A stretch of 53,178 bases of DNA, taken from positions 1-53,178 of the forward strand of contig NZ_JACJQV010000192.1 of the NCBI RefSeq assembly GCF_014696875.1, written 5' to 3'. Shown one piece after another: positions 17,369-26,483 of the stretch (positions within the stretch are counted from its first letter, which is position 1; each line of letters begins with the position of its first letter). A program made the position numbers and the translations under genes. The DNA comes from Microcystis wesenbergii FACHB-1317. Its GTDB lineage: Bacteria > Cyanobacteriota > Cyanobacteriia > Cyanobacteriales > Microcystaceae. The notes under the pieces were generated by a model. It saw nothing but the letters and a program-made list of their open reading frames with translations. It made no database searches and was not told where the DNA came from.

Positions 17369-18859
17369 ATGATTCGTCAGTTAAATTATTCTAGAGTTTG
17401 GTTGTTATTAATCCTTATTTTTGCCCTTTTCCTACGTCTAAATGCCGCTTTCTCTTATCCTAATATTCTCTGGCCGGATGAAATTTTTCAGACCTTAGAA
17501 CAGGGTCATCGACTAGCTTTTGGCCATGGGATGATACCTTGGGAGTTTCGGGACGGGATTCGTTCTTGGTTATTTCCGGGCATTCTTGGCGGGATTATGA
17601 AGCTAACTGCTGGTTTTTCCGAGGGCTCCAGTGGCTATCTGGCCAGCGTCAAGATTTTCCTCAGTTTACTATCTTTAATCCCCGTTTGGATCGGATTCTC
17701 GATCGCCTACGAAAGCATCGGTTTGGCCGGCGCTATCCTAACCGGCGGTATTTGTGCGATTTGGTTTGAATTTATTTATTTTGCCCCGAAAGCCTTCACC
17801 GAAGTTATTGCCGCTTATTCCCTGCTGGTGGGCGTTTATTTAGGATGTTACGGCAAAAATCCCCCCTCTCGTCAGCGACTGTATTGGACGGGGTTTTTCT
17901 ACGGATTGACCACCTATCTTCGATTTCATTTACTGCCGGCCATCGCCATCGCCCTCATTTATCAAGTTAGACAAAAAAACTTTCCACAATTACTGCCCCT
18001 TGCCCTCGGTTTTATCGGTCCGGTTTTGCTGGGGGGTGCTTTAGACGCTTTCACTTTGTCCACCCCCTTCCAATCGATTTGGAAACTGATCTGGATTAAT
18101 ATTTTTGAAGGAAAATTTAATAGTTTTGGCGTATCCCCCTGGCAGCAATATTTTACTTGGTTAGCCCTCAATTGGTCTTGGTGGCTGTTTCCGATCCTCT
18201 TCTTCTCTGTAATCGCTGCTCGTCGTCACTGGATTCTCGCCCTTCTAGCCCTAGTTATTATCCTCTCTCACAGCTTTTTAGGTCACAAAGAATATCGTTT
18301 TATTTTCCCCGCCTTACCACTAATTATTATTCTCGCTGGTTTGGGGACTGCCACTCTCGTCTCACGTTTATCGTTAATGCGAGGTTCCCTCGCCGGCAAA
18401 ACTATCGTTATTTTTAGTAGTTTACTTCTTTGGGCTTTTCTCTCTTGGTTGTTGGCGGGGCGTTTTAATACGGACCAGACTTTTAATTTCGGACCGCCTT
18501 GGCAAAAACCGGGCTATACTCACTGGCAAACCCACGGCGGACAATTACAAGCCTATCAGTATTTAAGTAGCGAGAAAAAACTGTGCGGTTTAGGAGTAAA
18601 AGGATTGGCGTGGCAGTACACGGGGGGATACGCCTACTTACACCAAGATGTACCGATTTATTTCCTTAAAGATAACCAAAATTTCGAGGAACTACAACCT
18701 TATTTTAATTATCTATTATTTAACCAAGACACTGCCGCGGTCGGAGATTATCAACGGGAGAAATGCTTTAACGGAACTTGCGTTTACAGGCGCTCGAACT
18801 CTTGTCAAGTTAACCCGAATTATCATATCAATCAGTATCTCAAAGAAGCTGGCGAGTAG
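17369..18859 (+). CDS. GT22 (Alg9/GPI-mannosyltransferase-like) membrane glycosyltransferase
   Basis: This GT-C membrane enzyme is expected to use a polyprenyl-phosphate sugar. The ATG at 17369 gives 496 residues; a TTG at 17351 is in frame but less likely. Two motifs point to family GT22: the first loop PNILWPDEIFQTLEQGH (D37, E38) and HKEYRFIFPALP, the HKExRF signature of Alg9/Pig-B proteins. About ten helices are followed by a soluble tail with several Cys residues. Its acceptor is unknown. GT22 proteins are much less common in bacteria than GT39 proteins. Confidence 0.82.
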   Translation: MIRQLNYSRVWLLLILIFALFLRLNAAFSYPNILWPDEIFQTLEQGHRLAFGHGMIPWEFRDGIRSWLFPGILGGIMKLTAGFSEGSSGYLASVKIFLSLLSLIPVWIGFSIAYESIGLAGAILTGGICAIWFEFIYFAPKAFTEVIAAYSLLVGVYLGCYGKNPPSRQRLYWTGFFYGLTTYLRFHLLPAIAIALIYQVRQKNFPQLLPLALGFIGPVLLGGALDAFTLSTPFQSIWKLIWINIFEGKFNSFGVSPWQQYFTWLALNWSWWLFPILFFSVIAARRHWILALLALVIILSHSFLGHKEYRFIFPALPLIIILAGLGTATLVSRLSLMRGSLAGKTIVIFSSLLLWAFLSWLLAGRFNTDQTFNFGPPWQKPGYTHWQTHGGQLQAYQYLSSEKKLCGLGVKGLAWQYTGGYAYLHQDVPIYFLKDNQNFEELQPYFNYLLFNQDTAAVGDYQREKCFNGTCVYRRSNSCQVNPNYHINQYLKEAGE

Positions 18860-18955
18860 GATAATATATCCTTAGGCAAACTTGCTAAATTTGTCAAAAA
18901 TAAGTCTAAAAAGCAGAGAAAAAAATTTAATTATGTAAGCGGGATAACTTCGATC

Positions 18956-20548
18956 ATGAAAAAAGTTAAAATCTTGCCAATTTACCTAAGTTTTCTAATT
19001 TTAATCTATATAATTTCTGTCATGACGGTCAACCTCTCCTCTTTCCCCGGATTGCACGGAGATGAGGCTTGGTTTGGACTGAATGCCAGGGAAATCCTCC
19101 ACCACGGAACTCGATCGCTCCACGGACTAAACACCTATACTAGCTCTTTCTATAGCTGGTTAATTTCCCTAACATTTCGCTTGCTAGGCATCAAAGTTTT
19201 TTCCCTGCGATTACTGGGGGTTTTCCTTAACCTATTAGGTTTTATTATCGTCGTTTATAGCCTGAATAAATATGTGGATCAAAAGACGAGTATTCTTTTC
19301 TTATTTTTACTACTATCTTGTTCTTCTTTACTGCTTTTTCCTAGAATAGCCTGGGAAGTATTCGCTTTACAAGTATTCTTTCTTTCCCTTAAATTTAAGC
19401 TTCTTCTCAAGTACTTTAAAAATCATGAATTTACTGGACTCGATATCTTTCTTTTCCTTTTCATAACTTTCCTGGGAGTTATCAATCATTTTATCTTTAT
19501 CTTTGAATCCCTCGGTTTAACTGTGGCGGCTCTAAGTCTGCACCTACGTTATTTTAATAAAACCACGATCCAGCTTTTCTATTTATCTTTTTTATCCCTG
19601 ACAGTCGTTTCTATAATTTATGTAACTAAACCTTTAATTAGTGATGAAATTTTTCAAGCATATCGATATATTTTATTGATAATTAGCCTAGCAGTTCTCG
19701 CTCTTTTTAGTAAAGTTTTTATCAGAACGCAGCAACAAATTAGCCAGATTTTATCCTTGCCACCACGGTTTAAGCAAATATTTTCTTGGTTAGCTGGTGT
19801 TTTTCTCCTACTGCTATCAATATTTTTATTGAGAAACTTCCTGACTATTCATTCCCAAAGTTTTCTTGGCACTATCTCAGGAATTATCGTCATCGAAAGA
19901 CTCTCCTCCACCCTGTTAACTGTCTTAGAAAAACAATGGTTAGAAATTACTTGGATAGCTCTCATAAGTATTTTTATCCTGCGGGGGTTACAGAAGCTAA
20001 TCAATAATAACAGTACTAATAACTTACAAACGGAGGTATTTTTCTATTTATATCCCCTATTCTGTTTATTGTTTGTTTCCCTAGCACCGGGTAACTCCGA
20101 TCGCTATTATATTATTCCGGGTTATCTTTTTCTGATTGCTTTTCCCCTAGTCGTCCGCAGTCAATATATTACCTATCAAGTTCGTTACCTATACCTATCA
20201 CTAATTATTTTATTAGGATTCACCTTTACCCTGCAGCAAACTCTCCTCTGGATAAATATTTTAGCCACCGAAAACAAATCACCACGATTGATCCGTTATG
20301 GAAACTTTCAAGATTTATCCTATCACTTTTTAAAACAAGATCAACTCTTAAAATTCCTGCAAGAAAGACAAATTTGTCAAATAAATCAAATCGATAGAAA
20401 TACGGTTTACTTTATCTATGCTTCCTTAGACTTTCATTTTCTTGAACGGCAGCTTTCCTGTCATAATCCCACCACTGTTTTGATTGAATACTGTCCCCAT
20501 TGTCGAGATTTTCCCAAATATTTTAAAATTATCGAAACTAATCATTAG
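18956..20548 (+). CDS. GT39-like polytopic membrane glycosyltransferase
   Basis: The 530-residue integral membrane protein has the GT-C first-loop signature FPGLHGDEAWFGLNAREIL (D36, E37), as in ArnT/PMT-like proteins. About eleven hydrophobic helices follow, then a soluble C-terminal region with an unusual cluster of Cys residues near the end (CQINQ, LSCHN, YCPHC). It is in the same direction as the GT22 gene and 96 bases downstream, so they may be co-transcribed. Donor and acceptor are unknown. Confidence 0.78.
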   Translation: MKKVKILPIYLSFLILIYIISVMTVNLSSFPGLHGDEAWFGLNAREILHHGTRSLHGLNTYTSSFYSWLISLTFRLLGIKVFSLRLLGVFLNLLGFIIVVYSLNKYVDQKTSILFLFLLLSCSSLLLFPRIAWEVFALQVFFLSLKFKLLLKYFKNHEFTGLDIFLFLFITFLGVINHFIFIFESLGLTVAALSLHLRYFNKTTIQLFYLSFLSLTVVSIIYVTKPLISDEIFQAYRYILLIISLAVLALFSKVFIRTQQQISQILSLPPRFKQIFSWLAGVFLLLLSIFLLRNFLTIHSQSFLGTISGIIVIERLSSTLLTVLEKQWLEITWIALISIFILRGLQKLINNNSTNNLQTEVFFYLYPLFCLLFVSLAPGNSDRYYIIPGYLFLIAFPLVVRSQYITYQVRYLYLSLIILLGFTFTLQQTLLWINILATENKSPRLIRYGNFQDLSYHFLKQDQLLKFLQERQICQINQIDRNTVYFIYASLDFHFLERQLSCHNPTTVLIEYCPHCRDFPKYFKIIETNH

Positions 20549-20711
20549 TCCCCGGTATAATTAGAGGAGTCAGAAGGTCAATTGTTCTCTAAGGAAGTTA
20601 CCCAGAATCTATAATTATTCAAAATCAATTATCAGCAAAAATTCTCAGCTTAATATTCATAAAAGCCAATAATAAGCTGACTTTAAACCTCAATTTTTTT
20701 TGGTAAATATA

Positions 20712-20741
20712 TTGACAAATGATTCCGATCAATGGTATGAT
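20712..20741 (+). promoter_or_regulatory. Sigma-70 type promoter for the methyltransferase gene
   Basis: TTGACA at 20712-20717 and TATGAT at 20736-20741 are separated by 18 bases, a near-consensus pair. Transcription would begin around 20748, about 75 bases before the start codon at 20823. Confidence 0.7.
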
Positions 20742-20822
20742 AAGAGTAGTTTTGGTAAAAATATCGAACAGCCAGACACCCCCTAGACTAACTTAGTAAA
20801 ATTAATTCCCCCCTATTGATAG

Positions 20823-21797
20823 ATGAAAATCAAGAAATATCTTAAGTTCTGGAAATATCCTCGCTTAGTTGATGAACGAGAGACTTTAATTGAAGAACGA
20901 GATTCCCTCAAAGATCATCTGAAGAGTTTGAATCAAGAAAAACAAGAAATGATTCGGGAAAAAAACGCTCTTTATGAAAGATTAGGTCAGTTATCTTTAA
21001 CCATTCCCGAACTGCAAGAAATTAGTCCCAAACTTCTCGATATTAGCGTGATCAAAAATAAGGCCCGCCAGTTTCGAGTCCAATTAGATGCCGAAAAAGA
21101 AAAACTCGCTCCCGACAATTTTGGCTGGTATCCTTACAACACTTTAACCTGCTTCGAGATTCTCGAATTACTATTAACGGGTAAAAACCGTTTTCTACTG
21201 GAATTAATCTCGGACAAACCGATTGTTGATATTGGTTGTGCCGATGGCGATCTGGCGTTTTTTCTGGAATCTTTGGGCTGCAAAGTGCAGGTAATGGACT
21301 ACGCTCCTACTAACTTTAATCTTATGCAAGGAGTTAAACTGCTCAAAACTGCTCTTTCTTCCTCTGTGGAGATTCATGATGTTAACTTAGATTCCCAGTT
21401 TCTCCTTCCCGAAAAAAGCTATAGTTTAGTCATCTTCTTAGGAATTTTATACCATCTCAAAAATCCCTACTATGCCCTCGAAACCCTAGCGAAATCTGCC
21501 AATTATTGCCTAATTAGCACCCGCATCACTAAGTTTAATGCGGTGAGTAATGCCGCTCATCGAGTCGATCTTTCCCCGATTCCTCTAGCCTATTTACTCG
21601 ATGAACTAGAAGCAAATAATGATTCTACTAACTATTGGATCTTTTCTAATGCCGGGTTACGCCGAATTTTACAGCGAACTGGCTGGGAAATTTGCGATTA
21701 TATAACAGTAGGTAATACCGAAAACTCCGATCCCGCCAGTCGTGACGGCGATGAAAGAGCCTATTGTTTAGTAAAAAGTCGTTTCTATCAAGATTAG
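20823..21797 (+). CDS. Coiled-coil SAM-dependent methyltransferase (CmoB-like fold)
   Basis: The 324-residue protein starts with a charged coiled coil (about 15-60, with ERETLIEERDSLKDHLKSLN). A class I methyltransferase domain follows. Motif I is VDIGCADGD (135-143), and a later GILYHLKNPYYALETL segment is typical of the CmoB/DUF1698-like group. It has its own promoter and sits inside a glycan gene cluster. That context suggests a polysaccharide or small-molecule methylation role rather than tRNA modification; this is inference. The coiled coil may tether or oligomerise the enzyme. Confidence 0.75.
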   Translation: MKIKKYLKFWKYPRLVDERETLIEERDSLKDHLKSLNQEKQEMIREKNALYERLGQLSLTIPELQEISPKLLDISVIKNKARQFRVQLDAEKEKLAPDNFGWYPYNTLTCFEILELLLTGKNRFLLELISDKPIVDIGCADGDLAFFLESLGCKVQVMDYAPTNFNLMQGVKLLKTALSSSVEIHDVNLDSQFLLPEKSYSLVIFLGILYHLKNPYYALETLAKSANYCLISTRITKFNAVSNAAHRVDLSPIPLAYLLDELEANNDSTNYWIFSNAGLRRILQRTGWEICDYITVGNTENSDPASRDGDERAYCLVKSRFYQD

Positions 21798-21831
21798 AAA
21801 TGCCTAAATATCAGACCAGTCTCCTAAAAAT

Positions 21832-22902
21832 ATGAACTATCGCCCTAATCCCCTCTTAAACCGACGTAGTTTGCTGAAATTAGCAGCCCTAGCCGGAGGA
21901 AGTGCCGGACTAGCTACCCTTCTCTCCCCTCGGATCAGTTACTCTGCCGACGAAAACCAAGCTAGTGCCAAGAGTATAGAGGCAATAGAGGAATTTTTGC
22001 GGCAAATTCGCCCAGTAGATTCGCAAAATCTCCAGTGGACAGAATATAGCTTTGAAACAGTTACCGTTGATCGTCGAGGGCAAATTATCGATCGCCGTCA
22101 GGGTAGCGCTCGCTCCTGGCGCGAACCCCTAGGCAACGGCAGCGAACTAGAAATGGTGGCTATTCCGGGGGGCAGTTTTCTACGAGGCTCGAAAAATGAG
22201 GAAAAAGGCGATCATACTAGCAGTGAAAAACCAGAAAATTCCCTGACGACGGCGGCCTTTTTTCTGAGCAAATACCCGATCACCCAAGCACAATGGCGAG
22301 CGATCGCCCAACTGCCCAAAATTAATCTCGAACTCAACCCGGCGCCCTCCTTTTTCCAAGGGGATAACTTACCCGTTGAGAGAGTCTCCTGGTACGAGGC
22401 GATCGAATTTTGTCAACGACTCTCCCGATCCACCGGCAAAGATTACCGACTAGCGAGTGAATCACGCTGGGAATACGCCTGTCGCGCCGGTACAACCACC
22501 CCCTTTTACTGCGGGGAAACCCTCACCAGCGAGCGGGCCAATTACTTTGCCGTCTATGATCCCTACGCCGAAGAACCCAGCAGCGCCTATCTGGCCAGGA
22601 CTACCCCGGTGGGCAGTTTCGCCCCCAATAATTTCGGTCTCTACGATATGCACGGCAACGTGGGCGAATGGTGCGCCGATAGCTGGCACCGCAATTACGA
22701 GGGAACCCCGCCCCTGGATGGTAGTGCTTGGTTAGACAGGGATAATCGCTTGCAGCCCCGTTATCGTTCCGCCCGTTTAGTGCGAGGGGGCAGTTGGGGC
22801 GATGAAGCTAGGCACCTACGCAGTGCCAATCGCACCTTTTGCCTTCCCGATCAACACCACAGTGTCTTGGGTTTACGAGTCATGGCCGATAGTACCGGTT
22901 AA
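21832..22902 (+). CDS. Tat-exported SUMF1 (formylglycine-generating-enzyme-like) domain protein
   Basis: The 356-residue protein begins with a twin-arginine signal (NRRSLLKLAALAGGSAGLATLL, R11-R12), so it is probably exported folded. The rest is a SUMF1/DUF323 domain: MVAIPGGSFLRGSKNEEKGD, YPITQAQWRAIA, PVERVSWYEAIEFCQRLS, YRLASESRWEYACRAG and DMHGNVGEWCADSW, ending near SANRTFCLPDQHHSVLGLRV. The paired cysteines of true formylglycine-generating enzymes are not seen; only one Cys is present near the expected site, so sulfatase activation is doubtful. It is 34 bases after the methyltransferase gene. Confidence 0.85.
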   Translation: MNYRPNPLLNRRSLLKLAALAGGSAGLATLLSPRISYSADENQASAKSIEAIEEFLRQIRPVDSQNLQWTEYSFETVTVDRRGQIIDRRQGSARSWREPLGNGSELEMVAIPGGSFLRGSKNEEKGDHTSSEKPENSLTTAAFFLSKYPITQAQWRAIAQLPKINLELNPAPSFFQGDNLPVERVSWYEAIEFCQRLSRSTGKDYRLASESRWEYACRAGTTTPFYCGETLTSERANYFAVYDPYAEEPSSAYLARTTPVGSFAPNNFGLYDMHGNVGEWCADSWHRNYEGTPPLDGSAWLDRDNRLQPRYRSARLVRGGSWGDEARHLRSANRTFCLPDQHHSVLGLRVMADSTG

Positions 22903-23042
22903 TCAATGCTTGTGTCCGCCCAAGAGACGACAAAGGTATGGTTCAATAGGGTAGATTGCCAAAAGGCCAAAAGTATTCAGAATCTTCTGCCGTTGTCAGT
23001 GCGTCTATAGCTAAATCAACCGCGAGTGAGGTCAAATTTTTC

Positions 23043-24320
23043 ATGAAGGTACAGCAGTCTCATCTTTTCTTAACTCCCCCCACAGGAGATCTACAGGTAC
23101 CTTTATCTCCTCCTCCCCCGGACGACGGCAACTTAGAAGAAGAAAAAAATTATCCTCTCAGCCTGTCCCTAGTCATTCCCACCTACAATGAACGGCAAAA
23201 TATTGTTCAATTAGTCAACATTCTCAGTCAAATACTTGACGAAGCCCTTGCCCATGATTACGAACTGATCGTTGTCGATGATAATAGTCCCGATCGCACT
23301 TGGGAAGTCGCCGCATCTTTAATCCCTGAATATCCCCAGCTGCGAGTGCTGCGCCGGGAGGGAGAAAAAGGCCTATCCTCGGCAGTGGTGAGGGGGTGGC
23401 AAGTGGCACGGGGCGACATACTTGGGGTCATCGATGCCGATTTACAGCACCCCCCGGAAGTGTTATTAAAATTATTCGAACAAACCAGAGCCGGAGCCGA
23501 TCTCGCCGTGGCTAGTCGCCATGTGGAAGGGGGTGGAGTCAGCGAATGGAGTCTGACTCGACGCTTCCTCTCCCGGGGGGCGCAGCTGTTGGGATTAGTC
23601 ATTCTGCCTAATGTGGTGGGACGGGTATCAGATCCGATGAGTGGCTATTTCATGGTTAATCGACAAGCGATCGCGGGCCCGATCTTAAACCCGATGGGCT
23701 ATAAAATTCTCCTCGAAGTTATCGGCCGCGGCAATATCGACCGGATCGCCGAAGTGGGTTACGTTTTCCAAGAGCGTCAAGACGGCGAAAGCAAAGTCAC
23801 CTGGCAACAATACATCGAATATATCCTGCACCTGCTGAAATTGCGTTCCCGCGGTCGTTTCGGTCGTCTGAAAAGACGTTGGCAATTCCCCCTCGCTCGC
23901 TTTCTTCGCTTTAGTTTAGTCGGGTTTAGTGGCGTATTTGTCGATATGGCTATCTTTTATCTCCTCAGCGATCCCACTACCCTCGCTTGGGGAGTAACTC
24001 GCAGTAAGATTATCGCCGCCGAGGTAGCTATTATTAATAATTTTCTCTGGAATGATCGCTGGACTTTTGGCGATTTGTCCACTGGCCAAAATCAGTGGCA
24101 GCAGCGTCTGAAACGTTTTCTTAAATTTAATCTTATTTGTTTGGCCGGTTTGATCCTCAACGTGCTGCTCTTGAACTTTTTCTTCAATGTCTTACATATT
24201 AATCGCTATATTGCTAACTTAATAGCGATCGCTATAGTTACCGTTTGGAACTTCTGGATGAATTTAAAACTCAGTTGGCGTGTGACGGATGTTAAACCGG
24301 AAAAGTCCGGCAAGCCATAG
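23043..24320 (+). CDS. Dpm1-like GT2 glycosyltransferase fused to a GtrA domain
   Basis: This probable polyprenyl-phosphate sugar synthase makes the lipid-linked sugar that GT-C enzymes use. The ATG at 23043 gives 425 residues. The GT2 domain (about 40-275) has LVIPTYNERQNIVQLV, VVDDNSPDRTWE and the metal site GVIDADLQHPP. A GtrA-like domain of four helices (about 300-420, starting ARFLRFSLVGFSGVFVDMAI) follows. GtrA proteins are thought to flip the lipid-linked sugar, so one chain may both make and translocate the donor. It sits among several membrane glycosyltransferases that would consume such a donor. Confidence 0.88.
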   Translation: MKVQQSHLFLTPPTGDLQVPLSPPPPDDGNLEEEKNYPLSLSLVIPTYNERQNIVQLVNILSQILDEALAHDYELIVVDDNSPDRTWEVAASLIPEYPQLRVLRREGEKGLSSAVVRGWQVARGDILGVIDADLQHPPEVLLKLFEQTRAGADLAVASRHVEGGGVSEWSLTRRFLSRGAQLLGLVILPNVVGRVSDPMSGYFMVNRQAIAGPILNPMGYKILLEVIGRGNIDRIAEVGYVFQERQDGESKVTWQQYIEYILHLLKLRSRGRFGRLKRRWQFPLARFLRFSLVGFSGVFVDMAIFYLLSDPTTLAWGVTRSKIIAAEVAIINNFLWNDRWTFGDLSTGQNQWQQRLKRFLKFNLICLAGLILNVLLLNFFFNVLHINRYIANLIAIAIVTVWNFWMNLKLSWRVTDVKPEKSGKP

Positions 24321-24355
24321 GAAAGCCTGGGAAAACTTGCCCTCTCAAGGAGGGG

Positions 24356-24535
24356 ATGGAATGGCTTAATCAAAATGCCGATGACTTTGCTTGGGGAAAG
24401 GCCGCCGACCCCGATTATTAGATGGGTTTATCCCGATACGATTACTTCCAAGCTTTCCCCCATTGTCCCACTGTTCACGCCGTCCAACGCCAGGACACCC
24501 CCCTAACCATCATTAAACATTGTCGTCAGCCATGA
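24356..24535 (+). pseudogene. Short coding fragment with an internal TAG, overlapping the next gene
   Basis: An ATG at 24356 with a strong AGGAGGGG ribosome site opens a frame (MEWLNQNADDFAWGKAADPDY) that hits TAG at 24419-24421. It continues in the same frame as MGLSRYDYFQAFPHCPTVHA and onward to TGA at 24533-24535. That TGA overlaps the next start codon as ATGA. I read it as the C-terminal relic of a larger gene with a nonsense codon (TGG to TAG is plausible), formerly coupled to the glycosyltransferase gene. The family is not recognised. Confidence 0.45.
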
Positions 24536-25497
24536 TCGAAATGACTGCTATTCCGCCGATTTCCCTGCAAAACTACCGTATCGCCGCGATTATTCCCTGT
24601 CACAACGAACAACTAACGATCGCTAAAGTTGTCTCCCAATTCCAAACTTTTTTGCCAGAAGCGGCAATTTATGTCTATAACAACCGCTCTAGCGATGATA
24701 CCGTGACCGAGGCCCTCAAAGCGGGGGCGATCGTGCGTCAGGAAATCCAACCGGGAAAAGGCAATGTTGTCCGGCGGATGTTTGCCGATATCGAGGCCGA
24801 TATCTATATTCTCATCGATGGTGATGATACCTACGAAATTGCGGCAGTACGACGCTTAATTGAACGAATGTTGGGGGAACAATTGGATATGGTGGTCGGT
24901 GCGCGTCGGGAAGCGGCAAAATCCTCCCAGGCTTATCGTCCCGGTCATCGCGCTGGTAATCTATTTTTAACAGGATTGGTGAAATTTCTGTTTGGAGCGC
25001 GTTTAATCGATATGCTCTCCGGTTATCGCGTCTTTTCTCGTCGTTTCGTCAAATCTTTTCCCGCTTTGTCCAATGGTTTCGAGATTGAAACCGAGTTAAC
25101 TATCCACGCTTTAGAATTAAAAATTCCCTTCGCCGAAGAACCAACCCTCTACGGGGAACGTCCCGAAGGTTCCCAAAGTAAGTTAAAAACCTTTCAAGAT
25201 GGCTGGCGAGTATTGGGAACCGCTATCCTACTTTTTAAAGAAATTCGTCCTTTTCTCTTTTTTAGCCTTGTCTCGCTAATTTTGGCGGTTATTTCCCTCC
25301 TCTTAGCGATCCCCGTCCTGTTTGAATACCTCGAAACCGGCTTAGTACCACGTTTTCCCACCGCTATTTTATCGGCCTCGATCATGCTTTTAGCCTTTTT
25401 AAGTTTGACCTGTGGCATGATCCTCGATTCCGTCTCCCGGGGACGAAAAGAGATGAAACGAATGGCCTATCTAGCTAACAGTTGGCTGAAAGGTTAG
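24532..25497 (+). CDS. GT2 glycosyltransferase, polyprenyl-phosphate glycosyltransferase type
   Basis: The cytoplasmic GT-A domain begins AAIIPCHNEQLTIAKVV, continues YVYNNRSSDDTVTEALKAGA and has the metal-binding IYILIDGDDTYEI. DMLSGYRVFSRRFVKSFP and GFEIETELTIHALEL follow, as in DPM1/DPG synthase-like proteins. Two helices at the C-terminus (about 240-300) anchor it. The ATG at 24532 (321 residues) overlaps the stop of the preceding fragment; ATG 24541 is an alternative. It is the second lipid-phosphate sugar synthase candidate in the cluster. Confidence 0.85.
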   Translation: MIEMTAIPPISLQNYRIAAIIPCHNEQLTIAKVVSQFQTFLPEAAIYVYNNRSSDDTVTEALKAGAIVRQEIQPGKGNVVRRMFADIEADIYILIDGDDTYEIAAVRRLIERMLGEQLDMVVGARREAAKSSQAYRPGHRAGNLFLTGLVKFLFGARLIDMLSGYRVFSRRFVKSFPALSNGFEIETELTIHALELKIPFAEEPTLYGERPEGSQSKLKTFQDGWRVLGTAILLFKEIRPFLFFSLVSLILAVISLLLAIPVLFEYLETGLVPRFPTAILSASIMLLAFLSLTCGMILDSVSRGRKEMKRMAYLANSWLKG

Positions 25498-25540
25498 GGA
25501 AAAAGTTCGCTAAACATACAGGTCTAGGTCACATCTGGGG

Positions 25541-25906
25541 TTAAACCGTCTCTAACCGTTGCAGCACGGAGGAGGGTTTTTTGTCAATAAATTCCGCCGG
25601 CGAAATTTGATATTTAATCAGATTGGCTAATTCCTGTAGTTGGCTGATGGCTTCTGCACCTTCGAGTTTCATTAACTCTCGATCATCGCGCATTTCTGTC
25701 CAGGTGATGCCGTAATCGGACACGAGAAACCGAATTAGATGGGTTTCACCCAATCCCACCATAAAAGATGCGCTGTTCATTTGACCGCCACAGGTGTAGC
25801 AAGATGCTAGATAACCTTGATTTTCTAGTGCGATCGCTAAGGCCTGTAAATCCATGACCAAGTCTTTGACTAGTTGGCGATGCTGTTCTGCAAGTCGTTT
25901 AAACAC
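25541..25906 (-). CDS. DUF1815 family protein
   Basis: This conserved cyanobacterial protein has no known function. The start is GTG at 25906, set by a perfect AGGAGG ribosome site six bases upstream (25913-25918); the upstream TTG at 25933 would place that site inside the gene. The resulting 121 residues start with FKRLAEQHRQLVKDLVMDLQ and contain a YTCGG motif with two nearby cysteines (CYTC). The protein is soluble, with no signal or membrane segment. It is convergent with the glycosyltransferase gene to its left. Confidence 0.82.
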   Translation of the reverse strand: MFKRLAEQHRQLVKDLVMDLQALAIALENQGYLASCYTCGGQMNSASFMVGLGETHLIRFLVSDYGITWTEMRDDRELMKLEGAEAISQLQELANLIKYQISPAEFIDKKPSSVLQRLETV

Positions 25907-25933
25907 AATGTTCCTCCTGACAACACTGATCAA

Positions 25934-26483
25934 GTATAAAACCTTAACACTTTTTTAAGATTCTTTTTTGAGAAAATAAGGTAGATGAACCAGGTTTTTT
26001 TACGGATGTTAAGTAACAAAATGTAAAGAACCCGATACCTAGAGTAGCGTGAATTCCTGATATCGCCAAGTATGTGTAAGTACAAAGATACCAGTTTATC
26101 CGTCTTTCCACCCCCTCGATCCCAACTATTCCCATCATGCCTATTTTTAAAGTTTAAGATCCGGTTTCGACAAAAAAGTTCGCAAATCTAGGTTGACAAT
26201 TACATAAACCTATGCTTCTATGCCGGATGCGGAGGGGTGTGGGGTGTGACCCCCCCAACCCCCCCGACATCGGGGGGGCAGGTGGGGTGTGGGGTGTGGG
26301 GTGTAGGGTGTAGGGTGTGGGGTGTAGGGTGTGGGGTGTGGGGTGTAGGGTGTAGGGTGTTTTCTCAGTGAACTGATAACTGATAACTGATAACTGATAA
26401 CTGATAACTGATCACTGATCACTGATCACTGATTGCTGATAAGATTGTTACGAAAATATAAACACGAAATTCTATAGTTAGCC
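25934..26483. repeat. Intergenic region with G-rich and CTGATAA heptamer arrays
   Basis: I see no gene in these 550 bp. Positions 26236-26270 hold C- and G-runs (a hairpin around CCCCCCGACATCGGGGGG). Positions 26280-26360 hold about a dozen GGGGTGT/AGGGTGT heptamers, and 26376-26432 hold CTGATAA/CTGATCA heptamers. A TTGACA at 26192-26197 with a poor -10 could belong to the rpe promoter. Confidence 0.7.

Noticed and set aside
22456-22735. Overlapping frames on both strands inside the SUMF1 gene
   Set aside because: They are shadow frames in a GC-rich part of a gene with clear domain motifs.
26210-26422. Minus-strand frame with repeated TPYTPHP residues
   Set aside because: It only translates the G-rich and CTGATAA heptamer arrays; there is no ribosome site or family.
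26236-26432. Possible CRISPR array
   Set aside because: The units are 7-bp direct repeats with no spacers of regular length, and no cas genes occur in the window.
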